Source of the DNA: Vibrio penaeicida
GTDB lineage: Bacteria; Pseudomonadota; Gammaproteobacteria; Enterobacterales; Vibrionaceae
Assembly: GCF_030689305.1 (NCBI RefSeq)
Contig: NZ_JAUYVM010000010.1
Location: 124,001-188,000 of the forward strand
Direction of reading: 5' to 3'
Length of the DNA: 64,000 bases
Positions 1-9,395 of this stretch are shown one piece after another. Positions within the stretch are counted from its first letter, which is position 1; each line of letters begins with the position of its first letter. The notes under the pieces are model-generated. The model did no database searches and was not told the DNA's origin. It saw nothing but the letters and a program-made list of their open reading frames with translations. Made by a program: the position numbers and the translations under genes.

Positions 1-2435
1 TCACCTGAATTGACCGCCGTTTGCAATGTGCTGACGACATCTGGGTTGTAGGCGTGAAATTCCCCACCGTGGACAAATTTCAGCAATCCACCGTGGTCGA
101 TGGGCTTGCGTTTTGCCCATGCTTTACGAGACAGATTGAAGACATCTTGTTGGAAGTCACTGAATGAAGCGCCTTGGATTCGGCTTGTCACCCCTTTGAA
201 ACAAAGATCGACAACATCTTGATGTAATCCAACGGCTTCAAATAACTGAGAGCAGCGATAGGAGGCGATGGTCGAAATGCCCATCTTGGACATGATCTTG
301 TACAGCCCTTTATTGATGCCGTTGCGATAGTTCAGCATCGCTTCTCCGTAGGAGCGTTCCAGTGCACCATCATCAATGGCTTTACCTAAGGCTTCGTAAG
401 CTAAATATGGATAAACCGCGGTCGCACCAAAGCCAAGTAATACTGCGAATTGATGAGGGTCGCGTGCCGTAGCCGTTTCCACAATAATATTGGCATCACA
501 GCGTAAATTGGCATTGATAAGATGAGTTTGTACTGCACCCACTGCCATTGCAGCCGGAATCGGCAGTTTCCCTTTCTGGATATCACGATCGGATAAAACG
601 ACCAGTACCGTGCCTTGGCGGACAACGGTTTCAGCTTGCTCGCACAAGTCATGAATGGCTTGCTCTAGCGATTTTTCTTCAGGATCAAAGTTAATGTCTA
701 GAATGGAATTTCGGTAGTGTTCGTCGTTCAGTTCAAGCAACTGCAGCATATCGGAAAACAGCAAAACCGGTGATTCAAAGGCAACTCGGTGTGCGTGACC
801 ATCGGTTTCGCAGAACACATTCATTTCCTGACCCACGCTGGTGGCCAGTGACATGACGTGTTTTTCACGAAGTGGATCAATCGGTGGGTTGGTGACCTGG
901 GCAAACTTCTGGCGGAAGTAATCCGTTACCAAGCGCTCCTTGGAAGATAAAACAGCCATTGGGGTATCGTCGCCCATCGAGCCGACGGCTTCTTGCCCCA
1001 TATCACCCAGTACTCGAAGGACTTGATCGGCTTCTTCATTGCTCATCGCAAATTGCTTTTGATAAGTCTTGAGTTCATCGTTATCAAAATTGCGTTGACC
1101 AACTTCATCGTCCTTTAACTCTGCGAAGGGAGTTAAGCGGTGAACGTTGTTTTCCATCCATTCACGATAAGGATGACGGTTCTTTAGATCGCTGTCGATC
1201 TCAGACGATTGCCAAAGTTTCCCTTTTCGAGTGTCGATAACCAGAAGTTCACCGGGACCAACACGTCCTTTTTCAGAGACTTCATCTGGCGTGTAATCCC
1301 ATATACCGACCTCTGAAGCGAGTGTAATCAGGTTGTCTTTAGTAATGACATATCGAGCAGGGCGCAAACCATTTCTATCTAAGTTACAGGCAGCGTATCG
1401 ACCGTCTGATAAAACGATCCCCGCAGGCCCATCCCAAGGCTCCATATGCTTTGAATTAAAGTCATAAAACGCACGTAAGTCTGGATCCATGTCTGGGTGA
1501 TTTTGCCACGCAGGCGGAACCAGCATGCGCATGGCACGGAACACGTCCATACCACCCGCTAAGAACAAGTCCAACATGTTATCTAAGCTGGATGAATCAG
1601 AACCCGTTTCATTCACAAATGGCGCGGCACTTTGTAAGTCTGGTAGCAGTGGCGACGAGAACTTGTAAGCACGTGCTCTAGCCCATTGACGGTTACCTTC
1701 AATCGTATTGATTTCACCGTTGTGCGCTAAATAGCGGAATGGTTGAGCCAGTGGCCAGCGCGGTTGCGTGTTGGTGGAGAAACGTTGGTGGAACAAGCAA
1801 ATCGCCGATTCCATACGCAGATCCGCCAAGTCCAAATAGAATCGTGGTAGATCCGCAGGCATGCAAAGCCCTTTGTACACGATGACCTGAGTCGATAGGC
1901 TGCAGATATAAAAATCGTCATCGTCTTGAATTTGTTTTTCAATACGGCGACGAGCAATATACAGGCGACGTTCAATATCGCGTTCCCGCCAACCAGCAGG
2001 AGCTGAAATAAACACTTGCTCGATGTTAGGAACAGACTCATTGGCGATCGGACCTAAAACATCGGTGTTGATGGGAACATCCCGCCAACCAACGACAGTG
2101 AGTGTTTCTCTTGCTAACTCTTCGTTAATGACGCGTTTGGCTTCTTTTGCTTTTTCAGGATCTTGGCTAAAGAAAACCATGCCAACCGCATACTGTTTGC
2201 CTAGGTTCCAACCTTGTTCTTGGGCGATAATGCGCAGATAAGTATCTGGCTTTTGAAGTAGTAATCCGCAGCCATCACCCGTTTTACCGTCGGCGGCAAT
2301 ACCACCACGGTGAGTCATTCTGTCGAGTGCTGAAATAGCAGTGCGGACGAGTTTGTGACTCGGCTGACCTTCCATATGGGCGATCAAACCGAATCCACAG
2401 TTGTCTTTTTCAAGACGTGGATCGTATAGAGCCAT
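1..2435 (-). CDS. glutamate synthase large subunit paralogue (partial, runs off left edge)
   Basis: About 811 N-terminal codons of a second GltB-type protein are visible; the C-terminal half lies outside the window. It starts MALYDPRLEKDNCGFGL, so the class II glutamine amidotransferase nucleophile is probably Cys13 after a short propeptide, exposed by processing. Further family segments are seen (FHQRFSTNTQPRWPLAQPFR, HNGEINT, LDRNGLRPARY, FAQVTNPPIDPLREK). The full family enzyme transfers the amide of glutamine to 2-oxoglutarate. It is clearly a different protein from the GltB at 4273-8814. It is separated from gltD by about 370 bp with a terminator, so it is probably its own transcription unit. 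Whether it has its own small subunit beyond the edge cannot be seen. Confidence 0.93.
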   Translation of the reverse strand, partial: MALYDPRLEKDNCGFGLIAHMEGQPSHKLVRTAISALDRMTHRGGIAADGKTGDGCGLLLQKPDTYLRIIAQEQGWNLGKQYAVGMVFFSQDPEKAKEAKRVINEELARETLTVVGWRDVPINTDVLGPIANESVPNIEQVFISAPAGWRERDIERRLYIARRRIEKQIQDDDDFYICSLSTQVIVYKGLCMPADLPRFYLDLADLRMESAICLFHQRFSTNTQPRWPLAQPFRYLAHNGEINTIEGNRQWARARAYKFSSPLLPDLQSAAPFVNETGSDSSSLDNMLDLFLAGGMDVFRAMRMLVPPAWQNHPDMDPDLRAFYDFNSKHMEPWDGPAGIVLSDGRYAACNLDRNGLRPARYVITKDNLITLASEVGIWDYTPDEVSEKGRVGPGELLVIDTRKGKLWQSSEIDSDLKNRHPYREWMENNVHRLTPFAELKDDEVGQRNFDNDELKTYQKQFAMSNEEADQVLRVLGDMGQEAVGSMGDDTPMAVLSSKERLVTDYFRQKFAQVTNPPIDPLREKHVMSLATSVGQEMNVFCETDGHAHRVAFESPVLLFSDMLQLLELNDEHYRNSILDINFDPEEKSLEQAIHDLCEQAETVVRQGTVLVVLSDRDIQKGKLPIPAAMAVGAVQTHLINANLRCDANIIVETATARDPHQFAVLLGFGATAVYPYLAYEALGKAIDDGALERSYGEAMLNYRNGINKGLYKIMSKMGISTIASYRCSQLFEAVGLHQDVVDLCFKGVTSRIQGASFSDFQQDVFNLSRKAWAKRKPIDHGGLLKFVHGGEFHAYNPDVVSTLQTAVNSG

Positions 2436-2726
2436 TGCAATTCTCCCTTTGCTTCCTACCTTCCTGGTAAGGGAATTGTGTAACTTATATTTTTATAGTT
2501 ATGTGGAGTGGCGTAGTAATTATAGTTGCCAAACTCTCTGTTTTCTTAACATTGCGGTGTCATTTTGTTATCACCAGATTCACAACCTATAGCTAATGAT
2601 AGAAAACGTCAAGTTATTGGATATTTGTTGGTATAACTAAGGGAATTTGGTGATTTGCCTCGTTTATTTGTCATGTAAACAATGAGTTAGAATGATGTTT
2701 TTAACATCTTATTCACAATTTAAGGC
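2436..2726. other. intergenic region upstream of the gltB paralogue
   Basis: No convincing gene. The stretch is AT-rich and lies upstream of the minus-strand gltB paralogue, so it presumably holds its promoter. I see no clear operator. Confidence 0.4.
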
Positions 2727-2757
2727 AAAAAAATGCCAGCAACAAATGTTGCTGGCA
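2727..2757 (-). terminator. Rho-independent terminator of gltBD
   Basis: Perfect stem TGCCAGCAAC / GTTGCTGGCA with a 4-nt loop, followed on the minus strand by a run of seven T. It lies about 50 bp beyond the gltD stop. Confidence 0.9.
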
Positions 2758-2803
2758 AAGTTCAGGAAGGAGTTGGCAAAGCAACGTATCGCTTTGCCTA
2801 TTT

Positions 2804-4273
2804 TTATACTGAAAGCATCAGTGAATCGGCTTTTGCTTCTAAATTGGTGTTGCCCATTAAATGTGCATCAATAGCGCGAGCAGATTCGCGCCCTTCATTG
2901 ATGCAACGAACCACTAGTGATTGCCCAGTACGCATATCACCTGCAGCAAATACACCTTTTTGGTTCGTTTGGAAATCTTGAGTAGCAACGTTACCGCGCT
3001 CATCAAGCTTGATATCCAATTGCGCAAGAATACCGGTTGGTTCTGGGTGCAAGAAACCCATAGCCAAGAAAGCCAAATCACATGGAATCACACGCTCACT
3101 GCCAGCAACTTCATCAAATGAAGGGCGCTCACCAGGTTTGGCGTCCTGCCATACGATATCAGCAATACGTAAACCCGTTACTTGACCTTCATCGTTACCG
3201 ACAAATTCTTTGGTCAGAATATTCCAGTGGCGGTCACACCCTTCTTCGTGAGAAGTAGAGGTGCGCATGATCATCGGGTATTGAGGCCAAGGCATGTTCA
3301 CTGGGCGCTTTTCTGGCGGAATCGGCATGATTTCTACCTGAGTGATACTCGCGGCTTTGTGGCGGTTAGAAGTACCCACACAGTCAGAACCTGTGTCACC
3401 ACCACCAATCACAACAACATTTTTTCCTTTGGCGTGAATTTCTTTGGTTTTCAGATCCATGTCGTTTGCACGACGGTTGTTCTGACCTAAGAACTCCATC
3501 GCAAAGTGCACGCCGTTCAGTTCACGACCCGGTACTGGCAAATCGCGTGGTACCGTAGAACCACCCGTTAGCAGAACCACATCAAAGTCTTGACGAAGTT
3601 GCACTGCGTTGATGTCGACACCAATGTGCGCGTTTACAACAAACTTGATGCCCGCTTTTTCCATTAAATCGATTTTACGATCAATAACAGACATGCTGAG
3701 TTTGAAATCAGGAATACCAAAGCGCAGTAAGCCACCCACTTTTTCATCACGTTCGAAAACCGTAACTAAGTGACCCGCACTATTAAGTTGTTCTGCAGCA
3801 GATAGACCAGCAGGACCACTGCCGATGATAGCCACAGTTTTACCTGTGCGTGAACGCGGTGTTCTCGGTTTGGCATAACCTTCGCGATACGCCGTTTCAA
3901 CGATGGTTTTCTCGATGTTACAGATGGTGATTGGATCTTGGTTAATACCCAATACACACGAACTCTCACAAGGAGCAGGACATACGCGGCCGGTAAATTC
4001 TGGGAAGTTATTGGTGGAACTTAGAATGTTCCACGCCTCTTCCCAGCTGTCGCGAAAGACCGCATCATTAAATTCAGGAATGATGTTGCCGATAGGGCAG
4101 CCGTTATGACAAAACGGCACACCACAATCCATACAGCGAGAAGCTTGAGTATTGATTTTGGTGCCGAACTCTTCGTTCAGCACAAATTCTTTGTTGTTTT
4201 CAATTCGAACGCTAGGGTCAAGCTTTCTTGGAAGCTCACGACCATGCTCTAAAAATCCAGTAGGCTTACCCAT
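2804..4273 (-). CDS. gltD: glutamate synthase [NADPH] small subunit
   Basis: 489-aa beta subunit of GOGAT. It takes electrons from NADPH through FAD and passes them via iron-sulfur clusters to GltB. The N-terminus has the 4Fe-4S cysteine pattern CMDCGVPFCHNGCPIG (about residues 47-62). An FAD dinucleotide fold (GSGPAGLSAAEQL) follows and then the NADPH fold (GGGDTGSDC). A C-terminal GDMRTGQSLVV segment completes FAD binding. The ATG overlaps the gltB stop codon by one base (TAATG), so the two are translationally coupled. A strong terminator follows the gene. Confidence 0.97.
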   Translation of the reverse strand: MGKPTGFLEHGRELPRKLDPSVRIENNKEFVLNEEFGTKINTQASRCMDCGVPFCHNGCPIGNIIPEFNDAVFRDSWEEAWNILSSTNNFPEFTGRVCPAPCESSCVLGINQDPITICNIEKTIVETAYREGYAKPRTPRSRTGKTVAIIGSGPAGLSAAEQLNSAGHLVTVFERDEKVGGLLRFGIPDFKLSMSVIDRKIDLMEKAGIKFVVNAHIGVDINAVQLRQDFDVVLLTGGSTVPRDLPVPGRELNGVHFAMEFLGQNNRRANDMDLKTKEIHAKGKNVVVIGGGDTGSDCVGTSNRHKAASITQVEIMPIPPEKRPVNMPWPQYPMIMRTSTSHEEGCDRHWNILTKEFVGNDEGQVTGLRIADIVWQDAKPGERPSFDEVAGSERVIPCDLAFLAMGFLHPEPTGILAQLDIKLDERGNVATQDFQTNQKGVFAAGDMRTGQSLVVRCINEGRESARAIDAHLMGNTNLEAKADSLMLSV

Positions 4274-7200
4274 TATACTGCCTCCACTTCTTCTTTCTGT
4301 TCTGCTTCCGCTTTACGCTTTTGAAGTACCGCTTTGTAATCGCGCGGCATCACTTTCACCATAGTGGTTAAGCTTGCTTCAAAGTTATCAAGGAAAGACT
4401 GAGCAACTTCACTTCCTGTGAATTCAACGTGCTTGGCCAGCATGTCGAGTAGCAGGTCTTTATCTTCTTGTTCAATTGGGTCTAAATCGACCAGTTCAGC
4501 ATTCAGCTTGGTTTCGAAATCACCTGCGGTATCCCAAACGTAAGCGACACCGCCGCTCATGCCTGCCGCGAAGTTACGGCCTGTAGAGCCAAGAATAACG
4601 GCTGTACCACCTGTCATGTATTCACAACCGTGGTCACCTACACCTTCAACAACTACCTTGGCACCAGAGTTACGAACACAGAAACGCTCGCCAGCTAGAC
4701 CACGAATGTAGGATTCACCGGAGGTTGCACCGTAGAAACATACGTTACCTACAACGATGTTGTCTTCCGCAACAATGCTGGATTTTGAATCTGGATAAAG
4801 GACTAACGTACCGCCAGATAAGCCTTTACCCCAGTAATCGTTCGCATCACCTTCCACTTCGAATTTCACACCTTTCGCAAGGAATGCGCCAAACGACTGA
4901 CCAGCACTACCGTGGAACTTAACGTTCATTGGTTGGGGTAATCCTTGGTCTTTGTAGACTTTGGATATTTCGTTGGAAAGCATGGTGCCTGCACTGCGGT
5001 CGGTGTTGATGATAGGCAGTGTTGCACTGACGGGTTCACCGAATTCTAGCGCTGGCTGTGCCAGTTGAATCAGCTGGCGATCCAGTACTTCTTCCAAGTT
5101 GTGGTTCTGCTCTTTCTGGTTGTAAACACCGTCTTCTTCACGCGCTTGCTCGATGTGCAAGACAGGTGAAAGGTCTAGGTTCTTGTACTTCCAGTGAGTG
5201 ATGTTTTCACGCACTTTCAACTTGTGAGACTGACCAACCATTTCAGCGATAGAGCGGAAACCAAGTTCAGCCATAATTTCACGTAAGCCTTCTGCCATGT
5301 ATTGGAAGAAAGTCACGACATCTTCTACGCGACCATCGAATCGTTCACGTAGCGTTTTGTTTTGTGTTGCGATACCAACTGGGCAAGTGTTCTTATGACA
5401 CTTACGCATCATGATACAACCTTCAACGACAAGAGCGGCTGTTGCCACGCCCCATTCTTCTGCACCGAGAAGTGTCGCCATAGCTAAATCACGAGGGGTT
5501 TTCATCTGACCATCAGACTGAACCACGATGCGGTTACGCAAACCATTCTTAAGAAGGGTCTGGTGCGTTTCTGCCAAGCCCAATTCCCACGGTAATCCCG
5601 TGTGACGGATTGAAGACATTGGCGAAGCACCTGTACCACCATCGAATCCAGCAATGAGAACGACATCAGCTTTGGCTTTAGCAACACCAGAGGCAATCGT
5701 ACCCACGCCTGCTTCAGAAACCAGCTTCACGTTCACACGACCTTTTCGGTTGGCGTTTTTCAGATCGTAAATGAGCTGTGCCAAATCTTCGATAGAGTAG
5801 ATATCGTGGTGTGGTGGTGGTGAAATCAGACCAACTCCTGGAGTTGAGTGGCGAGTAGCACCAATCCAATCATCGACTTTGTCGCCAGGTAGCTGTCCAC
5901 CTTCACCAGGTTTCGCACCTTGCGCCATCTTGATTTGGATTTCGTCAGCGTTAGTTAAGTAGTATGACGTTACACCGAAACGGCCCGATGCGACCTGCTT
6001 GATAGCAGAGCGTTCCCAGTCGCCATTTTTCTTACGCTCGAAACGCGCAGGGTCTTCACCACCTTCACCGGAGTTCGATTTCGCACCAATGCGGTTCATC
6101 GCAACGGCAAGTGTGGAGTGCGCTTCGTATGAGATAGAGCCGAAAGACATCGCACCTGTCGCAAAGCGTTTTAGGATGCTTTCGATAGGCTCTACTTCTT
6201 CAAGAGGAATCGATCCTGCTGGGTTCTTAATGAAGTCCAACTGGCTACGCAGTGTTGCTGCATCATCACCTTGGTCATCGACGGCTTTCGCGTATTGCTT
6301 GAACTGACCAAAATCTTTGTTTCGTGTCGATTGCTGAAGCAAAGAAATGGTTTCAGGGTTGAAGAGGTGCTTTTCACCACGCTGTTTCCACTGATAAACC
6401 CCACCTACATCCAGTACTTGTACTGGGATTTCACGTGTTGGGTAACCGACGCGGTGACGAACCAATACTTCTTTGGCAATGTCATCAATGGTTAAACCTT
6501 CGATACGTGTCACCGTACCTGTGAAGTATTTTTCTACGACAGATTTGCTAATACCCAACGCTTCGAAGATTTGCGCGCCGTGGTAAGACTGCAATGTAGA
6601 GATACCCATCTTAGAGAAGATCTTGAGCAAGCCACCATTGACGCCCTTACGGTAGTTTTCGAATAGAACATCCGAAGGCGTTTCAGGGTCGAGCTTACGC
6701 TTCTTCTGAAGATCGATAATGGTTTCTGTTACCAAGTATGGGTTTACGGCATTTGCACCGTAGCCACATAGCGTTGCAAAGTGGTGCGTTTCACGCGCAT
6801 CACCTGTTTCTACAACGATGTCACACTTCGCACGTAACCCTTTACGGATCAAGTGGTGGTGAACAGCGCCAACAGCCAGCATTGCTGGGATAGCTGCGTG
6901 GTTAGAGTTAACGGCACGGTCAGTCAGCAGGATGATGGAGTAGCCATCAATCACGGCATCTTCTGCGTATTGGCAAATACGCTTCAATGCTCGCTCAAGC
7001 TTGCCTTCTTCTTCACTTGCTCGGAATACGATGTCGAGTGTTTTAGCTTGCAAATGTTCATTATCGATAGCACGCAGTTTTTCAAGCTCGGCATTCGAAA
7101 GAACAGGGGATTCCAGTTCTACTTTCTGACAGTGCTCAGGGGTTTCTGCTAGCAGGTTTTGGTCTTTACCTAGGTAGGTATTCAAAGACATCACCATACG

Positions 7201-8814
7201 CTCACGGATTGGATCGATTGGTGGGTTTGTTACCTGAGCAAAAAGCTGCTTAAAGTAGTTAGATAAGTGCTGCGATTGATGTGACAGCACAGCCAGCGGC
7301 CAGTCGGCACCCATAGCACTCAGCGGCTCTTTACCGTCTTTTGCCATCGGTACGATGATTTCGTTGACTTCTTCCGAGCTCACACCAAACGCTTGTTGAT
7401 GATGCATCAAGCGCTCTGAACTTGGCTGGTGGTGTTTGTTACCCGCTTCTGGTAGCCCTTTCAGGCTCAGAAGGTTGTCTTCCACCCACTGCTCATAAGG
7501 CTGTGCATTGGCAATGCCATCTTTCACTTCTTCATCAGAAATGATACGACCTTGTTCTAGATCGGCAACGAAGATACGACCAGGTTGTAAGCGACCACGG
7601 AATTCGACGTTCTCTGGCTCGATTTCAACCACACCAGATTCTGATGCCATGACTAGGAAATCGTCTTTGGTTACTGTGTAGCGCGATGGACGTAAGCCGT
7701 TACGGTCAAGCGTTGCCCCTACTTGAACACCGTCGGTGAAACAAACAGAAGCCGGACCATCCCAAGGTTCCATGATATTGGCATGGTACTGGTAAAACGC
7801 ACGGCGCGTTGGGTCCATGTTTTTGTTTTCTTGCCAAGCTTCAGGGATCATCATCATAAGAGCATGAGGCAAGCTACGACCAGAAAGGACTAGGAGCTCA
7901 AGCGCCATATCAAAGTTAGATGAATCTGAGCTACCTTCCTGACAGATAGGCAGCAGCATATCGATTTCTGCCTGAGTAAACAGGTCAGATTCCAAAATGG
8001 CTTCACGCGCTTTCATCCAGTTAAGGTTGCCGCGAACGGTGTTGATTTCACCATTGTGTGCAATGTAACGGAAAGGCTGAGCTAAGCGCCATCTTGGGAA
8101 TGTATTGGTAGAGAAGCGAGAGTGAACCAATGCCAGCGCAGTAACCATTGTAGGGTTTTGCAGATCCAAGAAGTACTGAGGCACTTGTTCTGTGGTTAGC
8201 TGCCCTTTGTAGACAATGGTTTTGTACGACATGGAGTTGATATAGAAATCATCCCCAATGTTCGACACACTTTCTAGGCAAACACGGACGGTGTAGTTTC
8301 GCAGAACATAAAGTTTACGCTCCAGTTCTTCTGGTGTCGTACCCGGACCGCCTGTGATAAAGACATGCTCAAACTGAGGTTCAGTACTTAGAGGATCAGC
8401 ACCAATCATGGAGTTATCGACAGGGAGAACACGATAGCCCAGAACTTCAAGATCTAAGCGCTTTGCATTACGTTCAAGAATATCTCGGCATTGTGCACGT
8501 TTGTGCTCATCTTTAGGGAAGAGGACAACACCCGCACCGTATTTTTCAAAAGAAGGCAATTTAATGCCAAGCTTAACCGTTTCTTCCAACAGGAATTCGT
8601 GTGGTTTCTGCAGTAAAATACCAGCACCGTCACCCGAACACGGATCACAACCTTGACCGCCGCGGTGTTCCATGCGAGCAAGCATATCAAGCGCCTGCGT
8701 CACTACATCATGAGATTTACGGTTTTTTAGGTGAGCAACAAAACCGATACCACAAGCGTCATGCTCCAATTCGGGAGTGTATAGACCTTGTGTCTTTTGC
8801 TCTCTATCTACCAT
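4273..8814 (-). CDS. gltB: glutamate synthase [NADPH] large subunit
   Basis: Large subunit of glutamate synthase, which makes two glutamates from glutamine and 2-oxoglutarate. I chose the ATG at 8814 because GGAAG sits 8 nt upstream; a longer reading to 8844 lacks this. Processing would expose the amidotransferase Cys21 (context HDACGIGF). The central and FMN-binding domains follow, then the 3Fe-4S cysteines (CHKNTCPVG) and the C-terminal beta-helix glycine repeats. It forms an operon with gltD. The 5' region of about 580 bp contains several inverted repeats that may form a structured leader. Confidence 0.97.
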   Translation of the reverse strand: MVDREQKTQGLYTPELEHDACGIGFVAHLKNRKSHDVVTQALDMLARMEHRGGQGCDPCSGDGAGILLQKPHEFLLEETVKLGIKLPSFEKYGAGVVLFPKDEHKRAQCRDILERNAKRLDLEVLGYRVLPVDNSMIGADPLSTEPQFEHVFITGGPGTTPEELERKLYVLRNYTVRVCLESVSNIGDDFYINSMSYKTIVYKGQLTTEQVPQYFLDLQNPTMVTALALVHSRFSTNTFPRWRLAQPFRYIAHNGEINTVRGNLNWMKAREAILESDLFTQAEIDMLLPICQEGSSDSSNFDMALELLVLSGRSLPHALMMMIPEAWQENKNMDPTRRAFYQYHANIMEPWDGPASVCFTDGVQVGATLDRNGLRPSRYTVTKDDFLVMASESGVVEIEPENVEFRGRLQPGRIFVADLEQGRIISDEEVKDGIANAQPYEQWVEDNLLSLKGLPEAGNKHHQPSSERLMHHQQAFGVSSEEVNEIIVPMAKDGKEPLSAMGADWPLAVLSHQSQHLSNYFKQLFAQVTNPPIDPIRERMVMSLNTYLGKDQNLLAETPEHCQKVELESPVLSNAELEKLRAIDNEHLQAKTLDIVFRASEEEGKLERALKRICQYAEDAVIDGYSIILLTDRAVNSNHAAIPAMLAVGAVHHHLIRKGLRAKCDIVVETGDARETHHFATLCGYGANAVNPYLVTETIIDLQKKRKLDPETPSDVLFENYRKGVNGGLLKIFSKMGISTLQSYHGAQIFEALGISKSVVEKYFTGTVTRIEGLTIDDIAKEVLVRHRVGYPTREIPVQVLDVGGVYQWKQRGEKHLFNPETISLLQQSTRNKDFGQFKQYAKAVDDQGDDAATLRSQLDFIKNPAGSIPLEEVEPIESILKRFATGAMSFGSISYEAHSTLAVAMNRIGAKSNSGEGGEDPARFERKKNGDWERSAIKQVASGRFGVTSYYLTNADEIQIKMAQGAKPGEGGQLPGDKVDDWIGATRHSTPGVGLISPPPHHDIYSIEDLAQLIYDLKNANRKGRVNVKLVSEAGVGTIASGVAKAKADVVLIAGFDGGTGASPMSSIRHTGLPWELGLAETHQTLLKNGLRNRIVVQSDGQMKTPRDLAMATLLGAEEWGVATAALVVEGCIMMRKCHKNTCPVGIATQNKTLRERFDGRVEDVVTFFQYMAEGLREIMAELGFRSIAEMVGQSHKLKVRENITHWKYKNLDLSPVLHIEQAREEDGVYNQKEQNHNLEEVLDRQLIQLAQPALEFGEPVSATLPIINTDRSAGTMLSNEISKVYKDQGLPQPMNVKFHGSAGQSFGAFLAKGVKFEVEGDANDYWGKGLSGGTLVLYPDSKSSIVAEDNIVVGNVCFYGATSGESYIRGLAGERFCVRNSGAKVVVEGVGDHGCEYMTGGTAVILGSTGRNFAAGMSGGVAYVWDTAGDFETKLNAELVDLDPIEQEDKDLLLDMLAKHVEFTGSEVAQSFLDNFEASLTTMVKVMPRDYKAVLQKRKAEAEQKEEVEAV

Positions 8815-9280
8815 AGATACTTCCTTCCAGTTTATTACGGGCACGGGTTACTCGCGTAAACGCACCTGTTCCTTTTAATTATGAAATCGAAACCATCTAT
8901 GTTGATGGTCTGAATCCTTTCTGTTCTTCGCGGAAATATAATTAGCGAAGATAACTAATCCTTGGTGATATCCATTATGATTCGCCTGATTTGTAGGCAT
9001 TTGTATTGGAGGGAATGGATATCTTCCGATTTATTCGCGCTCTTTTATTGGCCGACATTGCTCAAAAAAACGTGATTTGTGTAACTATCCTACATTTTTG
9101 TAATAGTAAATTCCATCCAAACTTAACGCAGAATGTGTGTTTTTTCAGCTGATTTATGCAGTTTTAGCTTAACAAAACGATAACATCTGCAAAAAATCCT
9201 GTATTTTCTGCATCTTTATTGATTTTTGTTCGTAATTCATCTTTTTCGTGCTTCTACAATTTGGTGATAATTTTCGGTGA
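8815..9280. other. gltB upstream region with nested inverted repeats
   Basis: No gene. Three inverted repeats are visible in the gltB-proximal part: ACCATC/GATGGT near 8892-8910, TCTTCGC/GCGAAGA near 8923-8951, and a perfect 10-bp pair GATATCCATT (8967-8976) / AATGGATATC (9014-9023). They could fold in a long gltB 5' leader or act as DNA sites for a nitrogen regulator such as Lrp. The sequence does not decide between these. Confidence 0.4.
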
Positions 9281-9299
9281 TATGTAATTAAATTACATA
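9281..9299. promoter_or_regulatory. 19-bp perfect palindrome, candidate operator
   Basis: TATGTAAT-TAA-ATTACATA is a perfect inverted repeat with a 3-nt centre. It directly abuts the Fur-like box, about 100 bp upstream of yhcC. The binding protein is unknown. Confidence 0.4.
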
Positions 9300-9318
9300 A
9301 ATGAGAATGATTCTCGTT
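9300..9318. promoter_or_regulatory. Fur-box-like site
   Basis: The site is AATGAGAATGATTCTCGTT, with a perfect 13-bp core palindrome GAGAAT-G-ATTCTC. It resembles the Fur consensus half-sites (GATAAT/ATTATC). It lies 78 bp upstream of the yhcC start and about 490 bp from gltB. Fur control of either unit is inferred, not shown. Confidence 0.45.
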
Positions 9319-9395
9319 TGATGTCTTTTCGTTCATATGACACAGGTTTTTTGATCTTAAAGAAGATTCTTTTGTAGAGGTATTAACTAATAGCC

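Noticed and set aside
8815..8844. Longer gltB start at 8844
   Set aside because: It has no Shine-Dalgarno, whereas GGAAG precedes the ATG at 8814; the extra ten residues would lengthen the propeptide without support.
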